Below, piece after piece: positions 1 to 7,758 of a stretch of 15,952 bases of DNA (positions are counted from its first letter, which is position 1; each line of letters begins with the position of its first letter). Position numbers and translations under genes: made by a program. The notes beneath the pieces were generated by a model, which searched no databases, was not told where the DNA came from, and saw nothing but the letters and a program-made list of their open reading frames with translations. The stretch comes from Bacteroidales bacterium (lineage in GTDB: Bacteria; Bacteroidota; Bacteroidia; Bacteroidales; JAFGXI01). The stretch is taken from the NCBI GenBank assembly GCA_026985625.1, contig JALSQC010000080.1, positions 1 through 15,952 on the forward strand. The letters are read 5' to 3'.

Positions 1-67
1 TTTCGTTATGTTTTAATATTATTTTTCTAAGTTCTTCTATACGTTTTTTTGCATCGTTACTGTTCAT
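1..67 (-). CDS. ligA: Probable NAD-dependent DNA ligase LigA, N-terminal fragment (runs off the window)
   Basis: An ATG on the minus strand at 67 opens a frame that stays open to the window edge and encodes about 22 residues. The visible peptide reads MNSNDAKKRIEELRKIIL followed by KHNE. An acidic start followed by a KKRIEELR helix and a KHN segment matches the first helix of bacterial LigA, where a Tyr-Tyr-rich NMN-binding segment normally follows. LigA seals nicks during replication and repair using NAD+. The start lies 15 bp after the stop of the MlaD-like gene on the same strand, so it is probably the third gene of that operon. Only the N-terminus is present, so the call rests on a short resemblance. 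Another protein with a similar amphipathic start cannot be excluded. Confidence 0.5.
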   Translation of the reverse strand, partial: MNSNDAKKRIEELRKIILKHNE

Positions 68-82
68 TATTATAAAAATGTA

Positions 83-1375
83 TTAAATATCTGATTTTTC
101 TATCTCTTTTTTTGCTTGTGCATACGGAATTATTGTATCGTTTTTAAATGCTACTACAAATGCGTCGGGAAATCGTTGTCTTACTTTTCGTTGGCAAACA
201 GGTATACTGTTAAAGTCTGTTATCTCGTCAACAAAATATTTATATCTGCCATTAATAAAAATTTCTTTTATATTTTTATAATCGGCAAATAATTTTTTAT
301 AATTTTTTATTTGTTTTTTCGACGATTTTATTTGAATACGGAATTTTATTCCCAATGCTCCTGTTTCTTTTTTTGGTTTTACTTTGTGTTTTTTTCCATT
401 TTCGTCAACGTTATATGTTTTTCCAAAATCAAATAACGAAAAATGTACATATTTTTTTGGGTTTTGATTAATATCGTATAATAGTTTATCGAGATTATAT
501 GCCGAACGGTTTAGGTTATTATATAATGAGTCGTTGTTTATTAACATTCCCATAGAACCCTCGCCTCGTTGTATTTTTGCAAATATCTCGCTTGCATCGG
601 CAAGCACTTTGTTTGCGTTTGTAATTGTTTTATACAAATTTGCTTTGGCAAGTGTATCGCTTATATCTGAAAAATTTGTTAAAATAGTTGTTAATTTTTC
701 GTTATTATTTTTAAGATTTGTTGTTATTGATTCTATATTATCAAAAATAATTGCAAGTTTACCTTTTTCGTTACGCATAAGTGTATCTAATGATATTGAT
801 GTACTCTCAAGATTTCGCACTGTCATTTTTATACTTTCAAATGTTTTTGATAGATTATCGCGTGTTTGCTTATTAAATATATATTGTATAACTGTCATTA
901 CCGAATCCATAGAAAACATAAGTTCTTCGGCTTTTCGTTTTAATGGTAACATTTGTGCACTAACTTGTTCTTTTAAATCTTTTTCGGTTGCAGGTAAAAG
1001 TGTATCTCCAATGTTATAATATTTGTTACTGTTAGACAGGTTTAAACTTATTCCTTTGCTTCCCATTAAATCGGTGCTGTATATCATTGCTATTGTAGAA
1101 TCCGGTATTTTATAATCTTGCGTTAAAACAAATTTTACAACTATTCTGCCTGAATTGTCGGGATAAAAGTAAATATCACGCACCAGCCCTACTCTTAATC
1201 CATTAATTGTTACCGGATTAGATACTGTAAGTCCTTCTATTTTGTTGTAAACAACATAATATTGTTTTTCGGTAATAAAAAAGTTTTTTCCTTTAAGGTA
1301 GTTAATACCCCAAACTAATACTGCAATAGTTGCAGAAACAACAATACCTATTATTATATATTTTATTTTTGTCAA
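83..1375 (-). CDS. MlaD-like MCE-domain lipid transport protein with C-terminal SPOR-like domain
   Basis: This 430-residue protein has one N-terminal membrane helix (about residues 6-26) and a periplasmic MCE domain (about 38-128) containing the typical GLTVSNPVTINGLRVG stretch. A long helical region (about 130-305) follows, with the GEGSMG motif at 271-276 and KKYVHFSLF at 307-315, both familiar from Bacteroidota MlaD homologues. MCE proteins form rings that carry phospholipids between the inner and outer membranes. Residues 343-430 are an extra domain with IQI, GRYKYFV and DAFVVAF motifs, homologous to the tail of the upstream amidase and resembling a SPOR peptidoglycan-binding fold. The family is usually about 300-330 residues, so this tail explains the extra length. 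The gene starts 37 bp after the amidase stop with no promoter box seen between them, so the two are probably cotranscribed. The MlaE and MlaF partners are not in this window. Confidence 0.88.
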   Translation of the reverse strand: MTKIKYIIIGIVVSATIAVLVWGINYLKGKNFFITEKQYYVVYNKIEGLTVSNPVTINGLRVGLVRDIYFYPDNSGRIVVKFVLTQDYKIPDSTIAMIYSTDLMGSKGISLNLSNSNKYYNIGDTLLPATEKDLKEQVSAQMLPLKRKAEELMFSMDSVMTVIQYIFNKQTRDNLSKTFESIKMTVRNLESTSISLDTLMRNEKGKLAIIFDNIESITTNLKNNNEKLTTILTNFSDISDTLAKANLYKTITNANKVLADASEIFAKIQRGEGSMGMLINNDSLYNNLNRSAYNLDKLLYDINQNPKKYVHFSLFDFGKTYNVDENGKKHKVKPKKETGALGIKFRIQIKSSKKQIKNYKKLFADYKNIKEIFINGRYKYFVDEITDFNSIPVCQRKVRQRFPDAFVVAFKNDTIIPYAQAKKEIEKSDI

Positions 1376-1412
1376 TTTATTTTTTATTTATCGTAAAAAT
1401 ATAAAAATTTAT

Positions 1413-2558
1413 TTAATTATTTACTGCTATCTTCTTTTTTGCTTGTTTTACCGATATTTTTTTATCGCCATCAAATGCTACAACAAAAGCATCTTTATAT
1501 TTTTCTTTTGCAATTTTCTCTATTTCAAGTATTTTAGAGTAATCTTTGGTTTTTGTTGCATAATATTTATAAAATTTTCCCGATTTTTTATAATAAACGT
1601 CTTTTAGTCCTTTAAAATTTTGTGGTTTTGTATTTATTTTTTTTGACGATGTTGATAACTGTACCGAGAAGTATATGTTTGTTTTATTAGTTTTTGTTGT
1701 ATCTTTTGTTGCATTATCGTTAATATTTATATCATCATCGGGAATATTTTTTTCGTATTTTTGTTTATATTCTTTAAATGCACGATAAATTCCTGAAGCT
1801 ATTAAATCTTGTCCTTTTTCTGATGTTATATATTTTCCTTCTTCGGGGTTTGATATAAACCCTACCTCTATTAAAACACTTGGCATTGTTGTTCGCCAAA
1901 GCACAAGAAAACCTGCTTGTTTTACTCCTCTATCGTAGCGTCGCACTTTTTCGCGAATTTGTTTTTGAACAAGCGATGCAAAATCTAAGCTTTGTGCAAG
2001 ATATTGATTTTGATACAACGAGAAAATTATGTTTGCTTCGGGCGAGTTAGGGTCAAAACCATCATATTGTTTTTGGTAATCGGCTTCTTTTAAAATAACC
2101 GAATTTTCTCGTTTTGCAACAGCAAGGTTACCTGCGGTTTTATGTAAACCCATAACATAAGTTTCTACTCCATAAGGTTTTGTGCTTGGATTTGAGTTTG
2201 CATGTATTGATATAAATAAATCGGCATGGTTCTCGTTTGCAATTTTTGCTCTACGATAAAGTTCTACAAAAACATCGGTATCGCGAGTATAAATAACTTT
2301 AACATCGGGAATATTATCGGTAATATATTTTCCGAGTTTTAAAGCTATTGCCAAAACAACGTCTTTTTCTTTACCTGAACTTCCGTGAGCCCCGGGGTCT
2401 TTGCCTCCGTGTCCGGCATCTATAACTACTGTTTTTATTCTGTTATCTTCGCTTGTTTGCGATAATACTATGTTAATGTTTGTTAAACATAATATTAAAA
2501 AAAGACTAATAATCCTTATAAATTGTTTATTATAAATATTTTTATTTTTTAAAATCAT
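1413..2558 (-). CDS. N-acetylmuramoyl-L-alanine amidase (Amidase_3) with C-terminal SPOR-like domain
   Basis: This zinc amidase cleaves the bond between MurNAc and the stem peptide and is used in daughter-cell separation. It is 381 residues long. An N-terminal signal peptide (about 1-34) ends near VLSQ. The Amidase_3 domain (about 41-265) shows VIDAGHGGKDPG with zinc ligand His50, Glu64, the SIHANSN segment with His119, and IEVGFISNPEE with catalytic Glu231. An insert at about 150-195 is rich in Asp, Glu and Gln. It occupies the place where E. coli AmiB and AmiC carry a regulatory helix over the active site, so activity may need an activator (inference). A low-complexity linker (about 270-293) leads to a SPOR-like domain at 295-381 that probably binds glycan. 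It is the first gene of the leftward operon with the MlaD-like gene and is divergent from lptD. Confidence 0.93.
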   Translation of the reverse strand: MILKNKNIYNKQFIRIISLFLILCLTNINIVLSQTSEDNRIKTVVIDAGHGGKDPGAHGSSGKEKDVVLAIALKLGKYITDNIPDVKVIYTRDTDVFVELYRRAKIANENHADLFISIHANSNPSTKPYGVETYVMGLHKTAGNLAVAKRENSVILKEADYQKQYDGFDPNSPEANIIFSLYQNQYLAQSLDFASLVQKQIREKVRRYDRGVKQAGFLVLWRTTMPSVLIEVGFISNPEEGKYITSEKGQDLIASGIYRAFKEYKQKYEKNIPDDDININDNATKDTTKTNKTNIYFSVQLSTSSKKINTKPQNFKGLKDVYYKKSGKFYKYYATKTKDYSKILEIEKIAKEKYKDAFVVAFDGDKKISVKQAKKKIAVNN

Positions 2559-2647
2559 GAAATCTAAAATTATTTTTTGTTTAGTTTTAAAGATTTTTAT
2601 TATTATTACAAAAATAATAACTTAATTAAATAAAACATTATTGTTTT
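2559..2647. promoter_or_regulatory. Divergent promoter region between the amidase operon and lptD
   Basis: This 89-bp AT-rich gap separates the divergent amidase and lptD starts. On the minus strand a perfect Bacteroidota-type -7 box TAnnTTTG (TATTTTTG) lies at 2609-2616. It implies a leader of about 40-45 nt for the amidase, but I see no good -33 TTTG at the expected distance. On the plus strand TATTTTTTG at 2571-2579 is a near match with one extra T, which could serve lptD. No Shine-Dalgarno sequence is visible for either gene. The assignment rests on motifs alone. Confidence 0.4.
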
Positions 2648-5215
2648 TTGATAGCTTATAAACATATATTTAACAATAAAATACTTTTTATTATTGCTGT
2701 TTTATTTTTATTTAACAATAAAATTAAATCGCAAAATACAAATATTATACCTGATACTCTAAAAAATAAAAGTATTATTACAAAAAATAATAGTACCGAT
2801 TCGTTAAAAGTATCTGTTAAAAAGAAAAAAAACACTCAAAAAGTTGACGCTCCTATTAATTACTCGTCTAACGACTCGGTTAATTTTGATATTGCTCATA
2901 AAAAAGTTTATTTGTTTGGCAGTGCTGTTGTAAAATATAAAGATATTACTTTAGAAGCCGATTATATTGAGTTAGATTTAGAAAATAATATAGTTTTTGC
3001 AACCGGTGTAGCCGATAGTTCGGGTATGACAAAAGGCAGTCCTCATTTTAAACAAGGTAACGAGGAATATAACGCAAAAAAAATTACATATAATTTTAAA
3101 ACTAAAAAAGGAATAATAACCGGTGTTATTACCGAACAAAGTGGAGGTTTTTTGCATAGCGAAAAAACAAAACGTTTAGCCAATGGCGAGATTTGTATTA
3201 AAAATGGAAAATTTACAACTTGCGACCTTGAACATCCTCACTATTATATTGATTTAACAAAAGCAAAACTTATACCTAACGATAAAATAGTATCGGGACC
3301 TGCTTATTTGGTTATAGAAGATGTTCCTCTTCCGCTTGGTATTCCGTTTGGTTTTTTCCCTAATAATAAAAAGCATACTTCGGGAATAATAATTCCCGAA
3401 TACGGCGAGGAAGAAAATCGTGGTTTTTTTCTACGTAAAGGTGGATATTATCTTGCTCTTAACGATTATGTTCATTTTAAACTTTTAGGCGATATATATT
3501 CGCACGGAAGTTGGGGAGCAAATTTAGTTTCGCAATACAAAAAACGTTATAAATTTTCGGGGGCTTTTGATATTGCTTATCAAAATATTAAAATATTAGA
3601 TAATGATATACCTCAACGAACATATTGGTTTAAATGGAACCACCGACAAGACCCCAAATCGCACCCTAGCAATACATTTACCGCAAATGTAAATATGGGT
3701 TCGAGCACATATAATTTGTATAATTCGGTAAATACGTCTAATCATTTAAAAAATACTATGCAATCAAGTATTTCGTATTCTAAACGTTGGAAAAATTTTA
3801 ATTATTCGGCTAATTTACGACACTCGCAAAATACCCTTGACAGCACTATTAATTTATCGTTGCCCGAGATGGCTTTTAGTATGAATAGGATTTATCCGTT
3901 TAAACGAAAAAATAAGGTTGGAAAAACACGCTGGTACGAAAAAATAGGGATATCTTATAACTCAAATCTAAAAAATACTATACATGTTCACGAAGATTCT
4001 TTATTTAATCCTGCCATTATAGATAATTTTAAAAATGGTATTAAGCATTATATCCCAGTAAGCACATCGTTAAAAGCTTTTAAATATTTTACCTTTTCGC
4101 CATCGTTCTCTTATACTGAACGTTGGTATTTGCAAACTGTTGAAAGATTTTGGAATGATACTGCAAATAAATCGGATATTAAAAATGTAAATGGGTTTAA
4201 ACGTTCGGGCGATTATATTGTTAGTGCACCTCTTAGCACAAAACTTTACGGAATGTATATGCTAAAGCATGGGCCGGTAAAAGCATTACGGCATGTAATT
4301 ACTCCTATGGTTAGTTTCTCGTATCGCCCCGATTTTAGTAACAATAAATGGAAATATTATTACGATTACAGAACCGACACTCTTGGCAATACAAGAAAAT
4401 ACTCGATTTTTGAACGTGGTATATATGGTAGCCCTCCAAGTGGCAAATACGGAGCATTAAACTTTAATTTAGGTAATAATATCGAGATGAAAGTTCGTAA
4501 CCGAAAAGATACCGTTACAGGAACAAAAAAAATAAAATTACTCGAGAGTTTAAGTTTTAACAGTTCGTATAATCTTGCTGCCGACTCGTTAAATTGGTCT
4601 AAAATATCAGTATCGGGACGAACAAATATATTACGAATTATAAATGTAACTTTTAGTGCTAATATCGATCCTTATTCTTTAGACAATAATGGTTCAATTA
4701 TAAATAAATTTGAGTGGAACGAAAATAAAAAAATAGGAAGATTAACCGATTTTAACATTGCTACGGGTTTTAGATTTTCGCCTAAAAATAATACCAAAAA
4801 ATCTAAAATAAAATCCGAAGCTTATAAAGCATCGGTATTAGTTGCAGGATTGCCAAGTAATTATTTAGATTATTATGTTGATTTTGATATACCTTGGAGT
4901 TTAAATATAAATTATAATTATCGTTATTCAAAACCTGCATTTGAAAAAACTATTACACAAACTTTTAATTTCTCGGGCGATGTAAATCTTACGGGAAAAT
5001 GGAAAATAGGATTCCGTTCGGGTTACGATATAGTAAAAAAAGATTTTACTTATACCAGTATAGATATTTACAGGGATTTACATTGTTGGGAGATGAGCTT
5101 TAATTGGATTCCTTATGGATTTTATAAAAGTTATAATTTTAAAATAAATGTAAAAGCATCGATTTTGCAAGATTTAAAAATAAATAAACGCCGAAGCTAT
5201 ACCGATAATTTTTAA
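2648..5215 (+). CDS. lptD: LPS-assembly outer-membrane protein LptD (OstA family)
   Basis: LptD is the outer-membrane barrel that inserts lipopolysaccharide into the outer leaflet as the end point of the Lpt bridge. The 855-residue product has a hydrophobic signal segment (about 10-29) and a low-complexity Lys/Asn/Thr stretch (about 35-68). An OstA-type beta-jellyroll follows (about 75-200), with FGSAVVKYKDITLEADYIEL as its signature. Next is the conserved TCDLEHPHYY segment with Cys192, then EDVPLPLGIPFGFFPN at the start of the barrel, and the rest consists of alternating strands. Cys183 and Cys192 are close together and another Cys lies near the C-terminus in HCWEMSFNW. The pairing is unlike the four-Cys E. 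coli arrangement, and whether disulfides form is unknown. I took TTG at 2648 as the start because a stop lies in frame at 2627 and there is no earlier ATG or GTG; the signal peptide begins right after it. Confidence 0.9.
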   Translation: MIAYKHIFNNKILFIIAVLFLFNNKIKSQNTNIIPDTLKNKSIITKNNSTDSLKVSVKKKKNTQKVDAPINYSSNDSVNFDIAHKKVYLFGSAVVKYKDITLEADYIELDLENNIVFATGVADSSGMTKGSPHFKQGNEEYNAKKITYNFKTKKGIITGVITEQSGGFLHSEKTKRLANGEICIKNGKFTTCDLEHPHYYIDLTKAKLIPNDKIVSGPAYLVIEDVPLPLGIPFGFFPNNKKHTSGIIIPEYGEEENRGFFLRKGGYYLALNDYVHFKLLGDIYSHGSWGANLVSQYKKRYKFSGAFDIAYQNIKILDNDIPQRTYWFKWNHRQDPKSHPSNTFTANVNMGSSTYNLYNSVNTSNHLKNTMQSSISYSKRWKNFNYSANLRHSQNTLDSTINLSLPEMAFSMNRIYPFKRKNKVGKTRWYEKIGISYNSNLKNTIHVHEDSLFNPAIIDNFKNGIKHYIPVSTSLKAFKYFTFSPSFSYTERWYLQTVERFWNDTANKSDIKNVNGFKRSGDYIVSAPLSTKLYGMYMLKHGPVKALRHVITPMVSFSYRPDFSNNKWKYYYDYRTDTLGNTRKYSIFERGIYGSPPSGKYGALNFNLGNNIEMKVRNRKDTVTGTKKIKLLESLSFNSSYNLAADSLNWSKISVSGRTNILRIINVTFSANIDPYSLDNNGSIINKFEWNENKKIGRLTDFNIATGFRFSPKNNTKKSKIKSEAYKASVLVAGLPSNYLDYYVDFDIPWSLNINYNYRYSKPAFEKTITQTFNFSGDVNLTGKWKIGFRSGYDIVKKDFTYTSIDIYRDLHCWEMSFNWIPYGFYKSYNFKINVKASILQDLKINKRRSYTDNF

Positions 5216-5249
5216 AAAAAAAGAGGAATAAACTATTCCTCTTTTTTTT
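5216..5249. terminator. Bidirectional intrinsic terminator between lptD and rpoD
   Basis: This is a perfect 15-bp inverted repeat. The left arm AAAAAAAGAGGAATA is at 5216-5230, the loop AAC at 5231-5233, and the right arm TATTCCTCTTTTTTT at 5234-5248 runs into a T tract. The A run on one side and the T run on the other give a U tail in both directions. It sits directly between the stop codons of the convergent lptD and rpoD genes and very probably ends transcription of both. Confidence 0.9.
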
Positions 5250-5250
5250 A

Positions 5251-6111
5251 TTATCCTAAAAATGTTTTTAAGTTTTTGCTACGAGATGTATGTCGCAAAC
5301 GTCTAATAGCTTTTTCTTTTATCTGACGAACTCTTTCGCGTGTTAGTCCAAAATTATCACCAATTTCTTCTAATGTCATTTCAACAACACCTATTCCAAA
5401 AAAGTATTTTAATATATCTCTTTCTCGCTCGGTAAGAGTGGCTAAAGCTCTGTCGATTTCTTTGCTTAAAGATTCGTTTATTAACGATTTATCGGCTTTG
5501 GGCGAGTCGTTATTTTCTATTACATCTAACAAACTGTTGTCTTCGCCTTCTTGAAAAGGAGCGTCAACCGATACGTGTCGTCCCGATATACGCAAAGTAT
5601 CTTCTATTTTTTCTTTTGGCAAATCTAAAGTTTCGGCTAATTCTGATGACGATGGTTTACGCTCGTATTCTTGCTCGAATTTAGAAAAAGCTTTATTTAT
5701 TTTATTTAATGATCCTACCTGATTTAATGGTAAACGAACAATTCTTGATTGTTCGGCAAGTGCTTGTAAAATAGATTGTCGAATCCACCATACAGCATAC
5801 GAAATAAATTTAAATCCTCGAGTTTCGTCAAATTTTTCGGCGGCTTTTATTAATCCCAAGTTTCCCTCGTTAATTAAATCGGGTAAACTTAATCCTTGAT
5901 TTTGATATTGTTTTGCAACGGACACAACAAAACGCAGATTTGCTTTTGTTAGTTTTTCTAACGCTATTCTGTCTCCTTTTTTTATCCGTTGAGCTAATTC
6001 AACTTCTTCTTCGACTGTAATAAGGCTTTCTTTACCAATTTCTTGCAAGTATTTATCTAAAGAAGCACTTTCGCGATTGGTAATAGATTTGGTAATCTTG
6101 AGTTGTCTCAT
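5251..6111 (-). CDS. rpoD: Primary RNA polymerase sigma factor RpoD/SigA (short Bacteroidota type)
   Basis: This is the housekeeping sigma-70 subunit that directs RNA polymerase to most promoters. At 286 residues it lacks region 1.1, as is usual in Bacteroidota. Region 1.2 (about 17-50) includes SLDKYLQEIGKESLIT. Region 2 (about 52-125) includes LINEGNLGLIKAAEKFD and the -10 recognition and melting segment FISYAVWWIRQSI. Region 3 (about 126-205) includes VRLPLNQ. Region 4 (about 222-286) has the helix-turn-helix MTLEEIGDNFGLTRERVRQI. It lies downstream of htrA on the same strand with an 85-bp gap that carries its own promoter-like element. It ends at the shared bidirectional terminator with lptD. 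Confidence 0.97.
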   Translation of the reverse strand: MRQLKITKSITNRESASLDKYLQEIGKESLITVEEEVELAQRIKKGDRIALEKLTKANLRFVVSVAKQYQNQGLSLPDLINEGNLGLIKAAEKFDETRGFKFISYAVWWIRQSILQALAEQSRIVRLPLNQVGSLNKINKAFSKFEQEYERKPSSSELAETLDLPKEKIEDTLRISGRHVSVDAPFQEGEDNSLLDVIENNDSPKADKSLINESLSKEIDRALATLTERERDILKYFFGIGVVEMTLEEIGDNFGLTRERVRQIKEKAIRRLRHTSRSKNLKTFLG

Positions 6112-6145
6112 ATTATATATAGTTTTTTTTGCAGAAAAATTAGCA

Positions 6146-6177
6146 CAAAATTACATCATTTTTATTTATTAGTCAAT
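6146..6177 (-). promoter_or_regulatory. Likely rpoD promoter (Bacteroidota -33/-7 type)
   Basis: Read on the minus strand, ATTG at 6174-6177 is followed after 20 nt by TAATTTTG at 6146-6153, a perfect match to the TAnnTTTG -7 consensus of Bacteroidota primary sigma factors. This is the only place in the window where both elements are found at good spacing. The predicted start site near 6139 gives a leader of about 28 nt. It lies between the htrA stop and the rpoD start, so rpoD may be transcribed both alone and with htrA. Confidence 0.55.
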
Positions 6178-6196
6178 TTTTTTGCAAAATATTTAT

Positions 6197-7627
6197 TTAT
6201 TTTAAACCAAAAGCATAAAATGCAGAGTTCCCGTTTGGATAAATTCCTTCAACCAAAACACCTGATTTACTCATTGATAAGGCAGATTCCACATCTGATA
6301 TTGTATTAATTTTTTTATTATTTAGTTTAGTTACAATAAAACCTTTTTTTACTCCAACCGATCTAAATTTTCCAGGTCCGAGTTCTGTTATTTGCATTCC
6401 GCTTGATATACCTAATTGTTGTTTTTCTCTTAGACTTAGTTCATTAAATTTAGCACCTAAAATATATTTGTTGTTTTTAATATAAGTAGATGTGTTTCCT
6501 TTTTCGTTTTTAAATTTTATTTCAAAAGTCTTTTTTTTGCCATTTCGTAATACGGTAATATTTACTTTATCTCCGGGTCGGTATTTACTTACTTGTTCGT
6601 GTAATTGTCCTATATTGTCTATATTAAAATTGCCTATTTTTATAATAATATCTCCGGGCAATATACCGGCATCGGCTGCAGCACCTCCTTTATTTACCTC
6701 GTTTATGTAAACTCCTTTTGTTTCGCTTATTCCCAAACTTTTTGATATATCGGCATTTAAATCGGCAATTGACACTCCTAAATATGCTCGTTGAACTTTG
6801 CCAAATTCTAATAAATCTTTAACAACTTTTTTAACAATATTTATTGGTATTGCAAAAGAGTATCCTACATAAGAGCCTGTTCTTGATACTATTGCAGTAT
6901 TTATTCCTACCAATTCGCCCTTTATATTAATTAAAGCTCCTCCGCTGTTACCCGGATTTACAGCGGCATCAGTTTGTATAAACGATTCTATTGAGTATGG
7001 CGATGTTGTGCTTATATTACGTGCTTTGGCACTAACTATACCGGCTGTTACTGTTGAATTTAGATTAAAAGGATTTCCTACTGCCAGAACCCACTCGCCT
7101 ATTTTTAAATCATCGGAATTACCGTATTTTATTACCGGTAAATTGGTTTTATCTATTTTTAGCAAAGCTATATCGGTATTTGGATCGGTTCCTATAATTT
7201 TTGCTTTATAACTCGACTTGTCGTTTAAAATTACCTCTATATTATTAGAGTTTTCTATAACGTGGTTATTTGTAATAATATATCCATCGCTTGATATTAT
7301 AACTCCGGAACCTGACGATATTACAGGCGACGAGTATCCTCCTTGCCCTCCACTACCAAAAAAGAAATCGTATAAACTATTGTATGTATTCTCTTGTATA
7401 TATTGTGTTTTTATGTGAACTACCGAGTTTATCGATGAGTTTGCCGCATTTACAAAATTAATATTTTCGGGAACATTTTGTGCATTGCTTGTAAGATAAA
7501 CAGGGGCTTTTTGCTTAATCTCAATAACTCGAGGTTTATAATCTATAATTTTTAATGTAACTAAAACAACTAAAAAACTTGCAATAACAGCAATAATAAA
7601 AGTAGAAATAATTTTTTTTGCATTCAT
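6197..7627 (-). CDS. HtrA/DegQ-type periplasmic serine protease with two PDZ domains
   Basis: This envelope protease and chaperone degrades or refolds misfolded periplasmic proteins. It is 476 residues long. One hydrophobic helix at residues 6-26 lacks an obvious cleavage site, so the protein may be a cleaved secretory protein or stay membrane-anchored. The trypsin-like domain (about 55-275) has the catalytic triad His122 in TNNHVIE, Asp152 in NTDIALL and Ser228 in GNSGGAL. A short Gly-rich loop (about 91-104) sits where DegP has its longer LA loop. PDZ1 spans about 281-372, with AYLGV at its start, and PDZ2 about 388-476. The second PDZ domain separates it from DegS-type proteins. It is transcribed toward rpoD, and its upstream gap is shared with divergent dapF. 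Confidence 0.94.
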   Translation of the reverse strand: MNAKKIISTFIIAVIASFLVVLVTLKIIDYKPRVIEIKQKAPVYLTSNAQNVPENINFVNAANSSINSVVHIKTQYIQENTYNSLYDFFFGSGGQGGYSSPVISSGSGVIISSDGYIITNNHVIENSNNIEVILNDKSSYKAKIIGTDPNTDIALLKIDKTNLPVIKYGNSDDLKIGEWVLAVGNPFNLNSTVTAGIVSAKARNISTTSPYSIESFIQTDAAVNPGNSGGALINIKGELVGINTAIVSRTGSYVGYSFAIPINIVKKVVKDLLEFGKVQRAYLGVSIADLNADISKSLGISETKGVYINEVNKGGAAADAGILPGDIIIKIGNFNIDNIGQLHEQVSKYRPGDKVNITVLRNGKKKTFEIKFKNEKGNTSTYIKNNKYILGAKFNELSLREKQQLGISSGMQITELGPGKFRSVGVKKGFIVTKLNNKKINTISDVESALSMSKSGVLVEGIYPNGNSAFYAFGLK

Positions 7628-7758
7628 AATTTTATAGTTTTAAATTTTTAAACAAAATTATAATCAAAAACGCAAATTATTACTTTTATGTTGCTAATTA
7701 GTTTATATTTTTAACGTAAATTAACGGCAATTATTTAATTATTTAAATTTATTAACAA
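7628..7758. promoter_or_regulatory. Divergent promoter region between htrA and dapF
   Basis: This 131-bp region is the longest intergenic gap in the window. On the minus strand a perfect TAnnTTTG box (TAATTTTG) at 7653-7660 lies 26 nt upstream of the htrA start, but no TTTG occurs at the expected -33 distance. On the plus strand I find no clear -7 box for dapF. I see no hairpin, repeat or small ORF in this gap. Confidence 0.4.

Noticed and set aside
534..1019. 161-codon plus-strand ORF opposite the MlaD-like gene
   Set aside because: It lies wholly antisense to a well-supported gene, has no recognisable motif, and its Ser/Leu/Phe/Val-rich composition is what the opposite strand of Asn/Lys/Glu-rich coding sequence gives.
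6103..6309. Small plus-strand ORF spanning the htrA/rpoD gap
   Set aside because: It overlaps the htrA 3' end and the promoter-like element of rpoD on the opposite strand and has no recognisable motif.
6492..7418. Several 66-72-codon plus-strand ORFs inside htrA
   Set aside because: All are antisense to the protease and PDZ domains, which are intact and conserved on the minus strand.
6197..7627. Idea that the HtrA gene encodes a single-PDZ DegS-like regulator controlling a sigma-E pathway
   Set aside because: Two PDZ domains are present and no anti-sigma or extracytoplasmic sigma gene is nearby; the adjacent sigma factor is the housekeeping one.
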